This document shows positions 41,251-48,806 of a DNA stretch of 64,000 bases, in pieces (within the stretch, counting starts at the first letter, position 1; each line of letters begins with the position of its first letter). The notes under the pieces were generated by a model that saw only the letters and a list, made by a program, of their open reading frames with translations, was not told where the DNA came from and did not search any database. The translations under genes were made by a program, and so were the position numbers. The stretch comes from Candidatus Dojkabacteria bacterium (GTDB taxonomy: Bacteria > Patescibacteria > Dojkabacteria > SC72), in assembly GCA_023229785.1 (NCBI GenBank), contig JALNYV010000006.1, forward strand, positions 8,695 to 72,694, given 5' to 3'.

Positions 41251-41691
41251 TTAGATTACAAAACCATAGTTTGAAAAGTTTGGATGTTTTATGATACCGT
41301 AAACCTCCCCACGCTGAATAACATATAATGGTTGGTCGTTTTCATAGACTTCACTTTTATAAAACCAAACATTATTCCAATTGGTATTGGCGGGGGCTAT
41401 TTTAGTGTATATAAGAATATTAAACTTGGCGTCATCTAGTGTGTAATTCTCTGTTAATTCCACAGTAGGAAAGGTTTGCAATGCTGATTCAACTGCGGTG
41501 CCTATGGTGTTTTCTGTTTCTACAAAAATACTATTATCAGCAGCGTCAAATAAATCACTTGCTGAAAAATTTACCACAAATATTCCTTTGCCCGTTGCTG
41601 TTACATAACTACCAAATACAGGCATGGGGGCTGGTTGAGGTATTACAATATGACCCACATAATCTTTCCAATTTTTCATCAGTTTCTCCAA
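41251..41691 (-). CDS. Hypothetical protein
   Basis: 146 aa, starting with a possible second Met (MKNWKDYVGHIV). Beta-rich. Pro-rich IPQPAPMPVFGS near 18-29. No family recognised. Lies downstream of the ADP-ribosylglycohydrolase. Confidence 0.5.
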   Translation of the reverse strand: MEKLMKNWKDYVGHIVIPQPAPMPVFGSYVTATGKGIFVVNFSASDLFDAADNSIFVETENTIGTAVESALQTFPTVELTENYTLDDAKFNILIYTKIAPANTNWNNVWFYKSEVYENDQPLYVIQRGEVYGIIKHPNFSNYGFVI

Positions 41692-41744
41692 GTTATTAAG
41701 TTGATTTTTTGTTGCTTTTAGAAAATATCTTATTATTCAGTATA

Positions 41745-42638
41745 TTAGTTTGAATTGTATAATTCATCAAATATTATTCCCAATTCTGTTTTCCAAGCGA
41801 GATTTTTAATCCACCGCTCAGGAATACTTTCATACCCATACAAAGCGCCGGCGAGCTGGCCCGTTACTGCACCAACTGTGTCTGAATCATTAGCTAAATT
41901 TACAGCTAAAATTAAAGCTTCTTCAAAAGAAGAAGTGTTGCTTACTGCCCATAAAGCGGCTTCCCAAGTGTGTATAACATATCCACTAGACTGAACATCA
42001 TCACGAGGAATATTCTTATATTGATCCACATAAACAAAATCATCCCATTTAGCTCCACTAGCTAGATTCCACAAACAGGCGGCCATTTTCCCACAAGTTT
42101 CCACACAATCAAATGAGGCGTGAGTTAGTTTACTCTGTTCTTGTGCGTATGTTATACAATCATACAAGTTATATTTGTAAAATATTGGTATGGGGGCTAA
42201 CCTCATTATTGATCCATTTCCAGATGATGAGGGAGATGTTGAACCAGCCCACGGATTATCAAACTCCATATAATTACGAAGGGCAGCAACTGTGGTTTGT
42301 CCAATGTCAAAACATGTTCCTGTATGTGAATGTTCACCCTCCAACCACCAGTGCACAAAACTATTCATCACATCTGTGGGATTAAAACCCTTGCAAGATA
42401 TTAACGAATCAGCAAGACAAAGGGCCATGCTGGTGTCATCTGTCCACTCTCCAGGTTTTAGATTAAATGGCCCTTTGCCTATCATATCAGTCACTACAGG
42501 ATGAGTGTCTCTGATTTCAAATTCCAACGGAACGCCCAGAGCATCACCTACAGCTAACCCAAAAAAGCACCCCTTTAGTTTATCGTATCTTGGGCAAGGG
42601 GTTTTTGTTGTTGATTTATTAGTTTGTTTTGATATCAA
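41745..42638 (-). CDS. ADP-ribosylglycohydrolase (ARH/DraG family)
   Basis: 297 aa. KLKGCFFGLAVGDALGVPLE (about 22-41), GEWTDDTSMALCLADSL (metal-binding TDDT), SGNGSIMRLAP and NDSDTVGAVTGQLAGALYG carry the full set of magnesium-binding residues of DraG-type hydrolases. They remove ADP-ribose from modified Arg or other acceptors. With the NADAR protein this gives the phage two unrelated ADP-ribose removal enzymes. The start overlaps the upstream gene by 20 bases. Confidence 0.92.
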   Translation of the reverse strand: MISKQTNKSTTKTPCPRYDKLKGCFFGLAVGDALGVPLEFEIRDTHPVVTDMIGKGPFNLKPGEWTDDTSMALCLADSLISCKGFNPTDVMNSFVHWWLEGEHSHTGTCFDIGQTTVAALRNYMEFDNPWAGSTSPSSSGNGSIMRLAPIPIFYKYNLYDCITYAQEQSKLTHASFDCVETCGKMAACLWNLASGAKWDDFVYVDQYKNIPRDDVQSSGYVIHTWEAALWAVSNTSSFEEALILAVNLANDSDTVGAVTGQLAGALYGYESIPERWIKNLAWKTELGIIFDELYNSN

Positions 42639-43068
42639 GGTGATCCTCGTTTATTATTAATTTTACAATTTTAGCATCATCCAGTACGTTTGTTTTAACA
42701 TAATCACGCCCGCCATCAATATACACAGATCTGTCACCAGACCACACAAAATCATGCCTGTATCTACTAAATATTATTTCACCATCATCAGCTACTACAC
42801 CAATTATTGGATCCACAAAAGCGGATTCTGCATTCACTATTATAACTTTTCTGGAATCAGCTACAAACAATCCAAAATAGTGGGTATGGCCTAATTCTAA
42901 ATTAGGGTTAGGTTGATAAAAAACAGCTGCTGGTGTTTCAGTCCAAGATTGAAGTGATCTAATACAAAAATCCCCAATAAACTTAGATCCATAATGATCC
43001 TCTGTTTTCTTGATATTGATAGGTTGATAAGACTTGTATTCGTGTTTCTTTATAAACAAAGGTTTCAT
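42619..43068 (-). CDS. Hypothetical protein upstream of ARH gene
   Basis: 149 aa. LGHTHYFGLFVADSRKVIIV...VVADDGEIIFSRYRHDFV. The pattern hints at a small beta-barrel domain; no family assigned. Coupled to the ARH gene by a 20-base overlap and read from the promoter at 43097, so it may share its pathway. Confidence 0.5.
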   Translation of the reverse strand: MKPLFIKKHEYKSYQPINIKKTEDHYGSKFIGDFCIRSLQSWTETPAAVFYQPNPNLELGHTHYFGLFVADSRKVIIVNAESAFVDPIIGVVADDGEIIFSRYRHDFVWSGDRSVYIDGGRDYVKTNVLDDAKIVKLIINEDHLDIKTN

Positions 43069-43096
43069 AGTTGCTCCAAGTGTAATTAGATAACAG

Positions 43097-43125
43097 AGTG
43101 TACAGCACTCTCACAACGAAGACAA
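43097..43125 (-). promoter_or_regulatory. Sigma70-like promoter
   Basis: Minus strand: TTGTCT, 17 bases, TACACT, before 43068 and the ARH gene. Confidence 0.5.
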
Positions 43126-43131
43126 CTATTT

Positions 43132-43425
43132 TCATTTATCGTAAAATTCATCAAAGAACTCATCAATTTTTTCTTTTAAGGTTATTCTTGAATCTAAGGT
43201 AGAGTGTTTTAATTCTGATACTAAATCTGTTAATTCGTTGCACTTATCTATAGCCTCATCGAGGGCATCCATAGCATCATCATACTTATTTCCCAACTTC
43301 TGAAATTCATCAAATGTGATTAGTACATATTTTCCTTCAAGGGCTGGCTGGAATATTGAATTGTAATCTGGACTAGTCCAAGTCGCTTCACTACTATATC
43401 TTTGTATTATATCAAATCTGTTCAT
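43132..43425 (-). CDS. Coiled-coil protein
   Basis: 97 aa, long acidic coiled coil from about 45 to the end (YDDAMDALDEAIDKCNELTD). Starts 1 base after the 43427 gene ends. Unknown. Confidence 0.5.
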   Translation of the reverse strand: MNRFDIIQRYSSEATWTSPDYNSIFQPALEGKYVLITFDEFQKLGNKYDDAMDALDEAIDKCNELTDLVSELKHSTLDSRITLKEKIDEFFDEFYDK

Positions 43426-43426
43426 T

Positions 43427-43723
43427 TTAAAATCCGTGAGTGACTAAATGTATTTTGGCTTTTAATCCAGTCAACATTAGAAATTTATTTTTAAGTCTTA
43501 AAATCTGTTCTTCATCCCACACAAAATCTACAGCACTAAACACACTAGTGTAAACATATGATAATCCTATAATGTCATCAATATGAACACCATACTTATC
43601 TGAGCTAAACACTGCTAATTCCCATTTGGTTATTAGATCTTGTATGTTGGTAGGAGCATCTGTGATTTCCTCTCTTGATAATCCAACTACAATAACAGCT
43701 TTATAACATGTTCCAACACTCAT
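43427..43723 (-). CDS. Hypothetical protein
   Basis: 98 aa. ATTIC-like hydrophobic start (MSVGTCYKAVIVVGLSREEI) then a small alpha/beta domain. Sigma70-like promoter 31 bases upstream. Unknown. Confidence 0.5.
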   Translation of the reverse strand: MSVGTCYKAVIVVGLSREEITDAPTNIQDLITKWELAVFSSDKYGVHIDDIIGLSYVYTSVFSAVDFVWDEEQILRLKNKFLMLTGLKAKIHLVTHGF

Positions 43724-43753
43724 AACAATACCCCTCTTAATAATTTAAGAGAG

Positions 43754-43782
43754 ATATTACCACATTAATATGAGAGTGTCAA
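43754..43782 (-). promoter_or_regulatory. Sigma70-like promoter
   Basis: Minus strand: TTGACA, 17 bases, TAATAT. Its -35 overlaps the end of the endolysin gene. Confidence 0.6.
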
Positions 43783-44414
43783 CAAAGTTTTGCGAACAAG
43801 GTATGAGTCAATTGTTCCCGAGCTTCTAAACCAATTGGTGTTCCTTTTGCATTAACGCTACCGAGGTTAATAGCCTTAGATATCTTTAATATGCAAGCGT
43901 TGGATTTATCACCACAATATTGCCACAAGTGATTAGTATCAAAGAAAAATTTGGCAGAGCTAAAGTAGTACTCTGGTGTTAATATAACATTAGGATCAGT
44001 ATCAAGTGGCAAACCCACTGATTTAAAAAACAATTCATGATTCGCCCGTCCTGTCAGCTGAAGTCCAGCGTTACCACGATATTTCCAACCATCTCCTGAT
44101 GATATGTTGCCGTTACCCATTCTATTTGCATATATGATGTTCGCTATTTTCTCTGGCTGTCTAGCCACTGTATTTGGTGAGATAGTCTTAAAATATTTTC
44201 CAAATAATTTTGATAAGGCGTCTGCGGAATAGTTCAGATTCTCTCTACCCGCTGTGAAGCTACCAGATTCGTGTTGTATTTGCGCTATGAAATGACAAAA
44301 AGCAATTTTAGATTGAATCCCCAACTCTTCCATCATTACTTTTGCAGTTCCTGGGCCTACAACACCATCTGGAGTTAAGTTATGACTTTTTTGATACTGA
44401 ATAAGATAATTCAT
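43779..44414 (-). CDS. GH19-type endolysin
   Basis: 211 aa. A short N-terminal peptidoglycan-binding-like piece (LIQYQKSHNLTPDGVVGPGT) precedes a glycoside hydrolase family 19 domain. FIAQIQHESGSF has the catalytic Glu (about residue 49); YANRMGNG, DGWKYRGNAGLQLTGRANHE are conserved. No signal peptide, so release depends on a holin, perhaps the protein at 60547. A late-type promoter lies 28 bases upstream. Confidence 0.92.
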   Translation of the reverse strand: MNYLIQYQKSHNLTPDGVVGPGTAKVMMEELGIQSKIAFCHFIAQIQHESGSFTAGRENLNYSADALSKLFGKYFKTISPNTVARQPEKIANIIYANRMGNGNISSGDGWKYRGNAGLQLTGRANHELFFKSVGLPLDTDPNVILTPEYYFSSAKFFFDTNHLWQYCGDKSNACILKISKAINLGSVNAKGTPIGLEAREQLTHTLFAKLC

Positions 44415-44441
44415 AATATGTTCCTTTTTGCTTAAAATTAA

Positions 44442-44449
44442 TATTTATC
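44442..44449 (-). promoter_or_regulatory. T4-late-like promoter
   Basis: Minus strand GATAAATA, 28 bases before the endolysin start. Confidence 0.55.
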
Positions 44450-44450
44450 G

Positions 44451-44479
44451 TTGAATTTGAGGAGCTGTTGGTATATAAT
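44451..44479 (+). promoter_or_regulatory. Sigma70-like promoter
   Basis: Plus strand: TTGAAT, 17 bases, TATAAT, 40 bases before the GTG at 44520. Confidence 0.55.
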
Positions 44480-44519
44480 ATTAGTAAATACACCCGGAAA
44501 ACAAACTGGAGGTTAAGTG

Positions 44520-44687
44520 GTGATATGTAAGGTGTATATAACTAACGGGTTTACAGTAATGGTTATACAAAATGCTGTTTCATTATATTTTAATAATATT
44601 ATGGTGGGTAAGTATGAGAACGAACAGACAGCATTGGATCACGCTTCAATCCGAAAGCTCCCTATATATAGACATCCACCAATATAG
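44520..44687 (+). CDS. Small protein with GTG start
   Basis: 55 aa, MICKVYITNGFTVMVIQNAV, ending HPPI. A GTG start lies 7 bases after a strong GGAGG. No family recognised. It has its own sigma70-like promoter, so probably an early small protein. Confidence 0.5.
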   Translation: MICKVYITNGFTVMVIQNAVSLYFNNIMVGKYENEQTALDHASIRKLPIYRHPPI

Positions 44688-44728
44688 GGTAAAACTAAAT
44701 TTATTAACCAACCGGGGATAAAACACTA

Positions 44729-45097
44729 ATGTTTGATATAAAGATAGAAGAATTAAGAAGAATGAAAACAATATATGACACTATGGAATATTGTGCTGAT
44801 CTTTATGGCAGAGCACATTATGATATAAAAGATATGACTAGTGTGGGTGATGTAGAGATGGATGGGTTTCGAGTTACTAGTTATCTACCCAACGGGGATG
44901 ATGAAGGTGGGTTTATTAAATATGAAGAGATGTTGACTATTGACTGGCACAATCAAATGCATCTTATGATTAGTCAACGTGAAATTGACAGGAAAAGGAA
45001 AGAAGCTGCAGCGGCTTCCAACGAGCAAAAGAAAAAAGATGAAAACGATAGATTATTATATGAAAAATTAAAGTTAAAGTTTCAATCAGATTACTAA
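44729..45097 (+). CDS. Hypothetical protein with charged C-terminal helix
   Basis: 122 aa. The C-terminal third is an Arg/Lys/Glu/Ala-rich coiled coil (SQREIDRKRKEAAAASNEQK). SD GGGGAT. Overlaps the convergent repeat gene end by 4 bases. Unknown. Confidence 0.5.
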   Translation: MFDIKIEELRRMKTIYDTMEYCADLYGRAHYDIKDMTSVGDVEMDGFRVTSYLPNGDDEGGFIKYEEMLTIDWHNQMHLMISQREIDRKRKEAAAASNEQKKKDENDRLLYEKLKLKFQSDY

Positions 45098-45495
45098 TTA
45101 TATTCTTCTCTCATAGCTTGACCATATCTAAGCCATTTTTTCATTAATATTGTGTTATTTGCGAAGAGTTTTTTAACTACTCTTTCATATTTTGTAGTCA
45201 TTCTTATAAATACTGGGGCTTTCAGCGCTGTTAATAATGCTTCCTGTGTGGGGTTATCAATATACTCAAGGGCTGGGGGCCAACGCGAAACAGCAACCAG
45301 TTGGACTTGGGGGGTAGGATGTTTGATATATTGAATAATCCAACCATCATTCTGAACTGCAATTAGCTGAAGGAACTCTGATGGATTTATTACTTCACGG
45401 ATTGAAGATGGGTTACGTCTAACACGAGATGTTTGCTCTTTCTCTGATGTTGTATCCCAGTATACTGAGGATTGGGTAATTTCAAATAATTTCAT
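45094..45495 (-). CDS. Helical-repeat family protein (IKNPSE repeats)
   Basis: 133 aa. MKLFEI signature, EKEQTSRVRRNPSSIREVIN start unit, then IxxPSEFLQLIAV and IKHPTPQVQLVAV repeats, and the C-terminal cap NTILMKKWLRYGQAMRE. Late-type promoter 29 bases upstream. Same family as 33656. Confidence 0.7.
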   Translation of the reverse strand: MKLFEITQSSVYWDTTSEKEQTSRVRRNPSSIREVINPSEFLQLIAVQNDGWIIQYIKHPTPQVQLVAVSRWPPALEYIDNPTQEALLTALKAPVFIRMTTKYERVVKKLFANNTILMKKWLRYGQAMREEYN

Positions 45496-45523
45496 ACAGG
45501 AGGGTCCTAACAGTCGTTTATTA

Positions 45524-45531
45524 TATTTATG
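45524..45531 (-). promoter_or_regulatory. T4-late-like promoter
   Basis: Minus strand CATAAATA before the start at 45495; divergent from the one at 45548. Confidence 0.55.
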
Positions 45532-45547
45532 AACAAAAGTAATATAC

Positions 45548-45555
45548 CATAAATA
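45548..45555 (+). promoter_or_regulatory. T4-late-like promoter
   Basis: Plus strand CATAAATA, 39 bases before the start at 45587. Confidence 0.5.
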
Positions 45556-45586
45556 TAATAACTACAACCAATATGGGTATAACACT

Positions 45587-45796
45587 ATGAAAAAAACACT
45601 ACACCAAAAAGTATCTACACAAGTGCAAATACAAGAAGCTAGCACAAAGGCTATGTATGAACATACAAAAAATCCGGAAGCAGTTATTGGTTTGCATGAT
45701 TCTAGCAAATTAGCTTATTTAGATTATATAGAAGGACTTGATCCATCAAATGTGTATGATGCAAAAATACTACACAGGATTGCTTCAGGTAACTAG
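45587..45796 (+). CDS. Small hypothetical protein
   Basis: 69 aa. MKKTLHQKVSTQVQIQEAST...DPSNVYDAKILHRIASGN. Late-type promoter upstream, no strong SD. Unknown. Confidence 0.45.
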   Translation: MKKTLHQKVSTQVQIQEASTKAMYEHTKNPEAVIGLHDSSKLAYLDYIEGLDPSNVYDAKILHRIASGN

Positions 45797-45800
45797 AGAA

Positions 45801-46202
45801 TTATTGTTCTCTTATAGTTTCCCCATATCTAAGCCATTTTTTCATTAATAATGCATTATCAGCAAAATGGCGTCTTACAAACCTAAAGTAAGCCTCAGGT
45901 TCGTGTTTTATGAATTGTGTGTCTTTTAAGGCAATTCTTACTACATTATGAGTAGGATGCTCTATCATTGTAACATATACAGGTATGTACTTAACAACAA
46001 ACAGTTGCACATTTTCTGTTGGATTTTTAATATACTGGATTGCTCTTAAACTTTGTTGAACAGCTGTTAGTTGAACAGCTTCAGACGGATTATCAATGCG
46101 AGATATTTTCGTCCAATTATTATATACAGCAGCTATCTGCTCCTCTTGTGTTCCTGGGCGGCTTCTAGATTCTTCCAATCTTATTATTTTAATCAATTTC
46201 AT
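45801..46202 (-). CDS. Helical-repeat family protein (IKNPSE repeats)
   Basis: 133 aa from the ATG after GAGGG (46202). MKLIKIIRLEES, QIAAVYNNW, IDNPSEAVQLTAV, IKNPTENVQLFVV, then cap ALLMKKWLRYGETIRE. Late-type promoter 39 bases upstream. Same family as 33656. Confidence 0.7.
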   Translation of the reverse strand: MKLIKIIRLEESRSRPGTQEEQIAAVYNNWTKISRIDNPSEAVQLTAVQQSLRAIQYIKNPTENVQLFVVKYIPVYVTMIEHPTHNVVRIALKDTQFIKHEPEAYFRFVRRHFADNALLMKKWLRYGETIREQ

Positions 46203-46240
46203 TATCAACCCTCTGTACAACAATCATATTATTTAAACTA

Positions 46241-46248
46241 TATTTATG
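46241..46248 (-). promoter_or_regulatory. T4-late-like promoter
   Basis: Minus strand CATAAATA before the start at 46202. Confidence 0.55.
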
Positions 46249-46259
46249 GTAACCTCCTG

Positions 46260-46287
46260 TTGACATTTATACAATATATGTTATAAT
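46260..46287 (+). promoter_or_regulatory. Sigma70-like promoter
   Basis: Plus strand: TTGACA, 16 bases, TATAAT, 36 bases before the start at 46323. Confidence 0.75.
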
Positions 46288-46322
46288 ACACCCAACATTT
46301 AATATTTTAACAAAGGGTCAAC

Positions 46323-46802
46323 ATGATACATCCCGAGATTTTCCAGGCTTTCGTTGCTCCAGCTATATTCTTCTCTGCAGCTGGACTATTAATACTTTCA
46401 ATTAATGTAAGACAGATGGCCATAGTATCAAGACTTAGGGCTTTTCACAAAGAAAAGTATCAAGCTGTGGTGGCTGGAAAAAGACAAGAAGCTGTGTTGC
46501 TGCAGGCTCAAATTAGTTCCATAGAGCCCAGAGCTCGGAAAATACGAAACGCTTTTCTTTATTCCCTGATTGGTATATTTGGAGTGTTGTGCACTTGCTT
46601 AATATTAGGGTTGGCTGTATATGTTCCAGAAGCTATGATTATAGCTGTGATTACTTTTGTTATTTCTGTGATATCAATGATAGGAGGAACTTATTTTTAT
46701 ATCAGCGAAGTAGCGATCAGTTTGACATCAGAAAGAGAAGAAGAACAATTTTACGCTTTATTGGAGGCTATAGAACCAAAAAATAAAAACAATTTGATTT
46801 AA
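46323..46802 (+). CDS. DUF2721-like membrane protein
   Basis: 159 aa. Hydrophobic segment about 12-28, an amphipathic Arg-rich middle (RQMAIVSRLRAFHKE, ARKIRNAFL), then two more membrane helices (about 80-100 and 105-128). The order matches DUF2721 proteins of unknown function. It has a consensus early-type promoter, so may act on the host membrane early. Confidence 0.7.
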   Translation: MIHPEIFQAFVAPAIFFSAAGLLILSINVRQMAIVSRLRAFHKEKYQAVVAGKRQEAVLLQAQISSIEPRARKIRNAFLYSLIGIFGVLCTCLILGLAVYVPEAMIIAVITFVISVISMIGGTYFYISEVAISLTSEREEEQFYALLEAIEPKNKNNLI

Positions 46803-46843
46803 AGAACATTTACCATTAAATGTTACTACCATTAAGTGGTGAG

Positions 46844-46851
46844 TATAAATA
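46844..46851 (+). promoter_or_regulatory. T4-late-like promoter
   Basis: Plus strand TATAAATA upstream of the phoH-like gene, with a 130-base leader. Confidence 0.5.
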
Positions 46852-46987
46852 AGTATAACATACCCCAATCACGAGCTTAAATGACAATATACAATTTCAT
46901 TTTTCAACAGCTTTCTCAAATTTGTGGATTAACATCCACACTTACCCCCGTGCTTTACCCCAATAATATCCAAAATGGAGAAATATT

Positions 46988-47791
46988 ATGCCTAGAACTA
47001 ATCGCAGTCGCAACCAAGAACGGAACCATCACGAAAAAGCAGTGCACCCAAGGAAGGCGCAGCTGAGACACCTAGAAGAAGCTCTCATGAATAATGGTAG
47101 AGCTATAGAAGAGGGTGGAAAGAAAAAAACTTGGTCAATTCATGATTTAAAATCAATAAGACCACTCACACAAGCTCAGCATGATATGTTTACAAGCTGG
47201 ATTGATAATAGTGATATTTGTGGATATGGATCAGCAGGAACAGGGAAATCATTCCTCGCAATGTATCTTGCATTATCTGATGTGTTGAATGAAAAAACTG
47301 AAACAAATAAAATCATCATAGTACGTTCTATAGTGACCACTCGTGACCCTGGCCACCTACCTGGGACTTTGGATGAGAAGGTTGCTCCTCACGAAGTGGC
47401 TTATCAAAATATTTGTCAGGAGCTGTTAGGAAAAGCATCTTCTTATCAAGATTTAAAAGATGCTGGGATTATTGAATTTCACATAACCTCATTCCTAAGA
47501 GGATTAACTTGGAATGATGCTATTATCATAGTTGATGAATCTCAAAACATGAATTTTGAAGAATTTCACAGTGTTATGACCAGGGTAGGTAAAGAGTCAA
47601 AGGTGTTGGTGCTTGGTGATATACGTCAAAACGATTTGATTCACAGCAGAAAAGAAACAAGTGGCTTTGCAGAAGCTATGAAGGTTATGGATAATATGAG
47701 AGAATTTTCAATGATTAGATTCCTACCACAAGATATTGTAAGAAGTGATTTCTGCAAATCTTGGATTATGGCTTATGAGGCGATGGGCTGA
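46988..47791 (+). CDS. phoH: PhoH-like ATPase
   Basis: 267 aa. GYGSAGTGKSFLAMYLAL is Walker A (about 77-94), IIIVDESQNM Walker B, and VRSIVTTRDPGHLPGTLDEK, LRGLTWND, VLVLGDIRQNDL are PhoH signatures. The N-terminus has a basic Arg/Asn/His-rich 40-residue extension. PhoH-family proteins are RNA-linked NTPases common in marine and T4-like phages. SD GGAGAAATATT. A strong terminator follows. Confidence 0.92.
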   Translation: MPRTNRSRNQERNHHEKAVHPRKAQLRHLEEALMNNGRAIEEGGKKKTWSIHDLKSIRPLTQAQHDMFTSWIDNSDICGYGSAGTGKSFLAMYLALSDVLNEKTETNKIIIVRSIVTTRDPGHLPGTLDEKVAPHEVAYQNICQELLGKASSYQDLKDAGIIEFHITSFLRGLTWNDAIIIVDESQNMNFEEFHSVMTRVGKESKVLVLGDIRQNDLIHSRKETSGFAEAMKVMDNMREFSMIRFLPQDIVRSDFCKSWIMAYEAMG

Positions 47792-47801
47792 CATTAGAAA
47801 C

Positions 47802-47831
47802 AAAAAAAGGGGTGGTTAACACCCCTTTTTT
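47802..47831. terminator. Bidirectional rho-independent terminator
   Basis: AAAAAAGGGGTG pairs with CACCCCTTTTTT around a 5-base loop. Lies between the convergent phoH and HNH endonuclease genes. Confidence 0.9.
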
Positions 47832-47838
47832 GATTTAC

Positions 47839-48597
47839 TTAATATCCATCTGGAATATTATCGCTTTTCAATATGTTATCCAAAGCCCACAGCGGTTGGA
47901 AATTTGTATAGTGATTTATCTCAATCAAATGAGCTTCATCTGTTGCTTTTGCAACCGGATAGATATGATCATAGTGCCATTTGCCATGATTATCCCAACT
48001 CATTCCTTCTGTGAACTGATCTTCAATATAAACTTTAAATTCTTCAAAAGAACACCCAAGAATTTGTGATGTTCTGCCTGATTTTGAGAAACCACCCCTA
48101 GCCATTGAACTGCGTATTAGATTTCTAACATCTTCTGTCATTTTATACAGCGGGTCAATTAATCTTCTTTTCTTTCTATATAGTGTTCTGGTAGTGCAGA
48201 CTTTCTCCGGATTGGATTTGCGATAATTACTCTCCCTTAACATAGCTGCTCCTATGTTATCCATACGATATTGTCTTTTCTTTGCTGAGATTTCTACTGC
48301 ATGTATCTTATCATATACCTTTCCTTGAGTAGATAATTTTTCTGCATTATCTTTGCGATATTGAGTGTGGTAGGATAACACAGTTTCCTTATTATTTTTG
48401 TAATATTGTTTGTAATTATTTTTTATTTTTTCCGGATTGTCTATATTCCATTGGGTTTTACAAACCAAGCAACTTCCACTACCCAACTCTCTCTGTGATA
48501 TGTGCCCTTTGCAACAAGGCTTTCCAGTAAAATATTTGTTCAACCCTAATGCTTTTGCTTCTTTTCTTGAAATAATTGGATAAATAGATTCAGACAT
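47839..48597 (-). CDS. HNH homing endonuclease
   Basis: 252 aa from the ATG at 48597 (MSESIYPIISRKEAKALGLN) after AGGAAGG. A zinc-type N-terminal module (GKPCCKGH...GSCLVCK) is followed by a charged repeat linker. The C-terminal HNH-type domain has GKWHYDHIYPVAKATDEAHL and HYTNFQPLWALDNILKSDNI. Nearly identical in both ends to the endonuclease at 53222. Shares leader and first residues with the GIY-YIG gene at 9121. Mobile gene inserted next to phoH. Confidence 0.9.
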   Translation of the reverse strand: MSESIYPIISRKEAKALGLNKYFTGKPCCKGHISQRELGSGSCLVCKTQWNIDNPEKIKNNYKQYYKNNKETVLSYHTQYRKDNAEKLSTQGKVYDKIHAVEISAKKRQYRMDNIGAAMLRESNYRKSNPEKVCTTRTLYRKKRRLIDPLYKMTEDVRNLIRSSMARGGFSKSGRTSQILGCSFEEFKVYIEDQFTEGMSWDNHGKWHYDHIYPVAKATDEAHLIEINHYTNFQPLWALDNILKSDNIPDGY

Positions 48598-48676
48598 GAT
48601 TAACCTTCCTGTTAATTGTTGTTTAGAAAACCTCATTGAATTGGTAGTTCTTTGGGGTTTTTGTTTGTAATAATGT

Positions 48677-48685
48677 GTATTTATG
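48677..48685 (-). promoter_or_regulatory. T4-late-like promoter
   Basis: Minus strand CATAAATAC, 80 bases before the HNH gene start. Confidence 0.45.
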
Positions 48686-48759
48686 ATTAATTTCTGTTGG
48701 GGTTAAACTAAAAACAAGTTATAATATTTTGCTTTAATAATAGTACAGTCTTCCATTTG

Positions 48760-48768
48760 TATAAATAC
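48760..48768 (+). promoter_or_regulatory. T4-late-like promoter
   Basis: Plus strand TATAAATAC, 47 bases before the start at 48807. Confidence 0.6.
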
Positions 48769-48806
48769 TTTAATAAATTATAAACACATATCTAGGTGAT
48801 GATAGT

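Noticed and set aside
46881..47066. 61-codon frame at the start of the phoH transcript
   Set aside because: Starts about 30 bases after a late-like promoter but has only a weak SD, and it overlaps phoH by 79 bases in another frame with no protein-like pattern.
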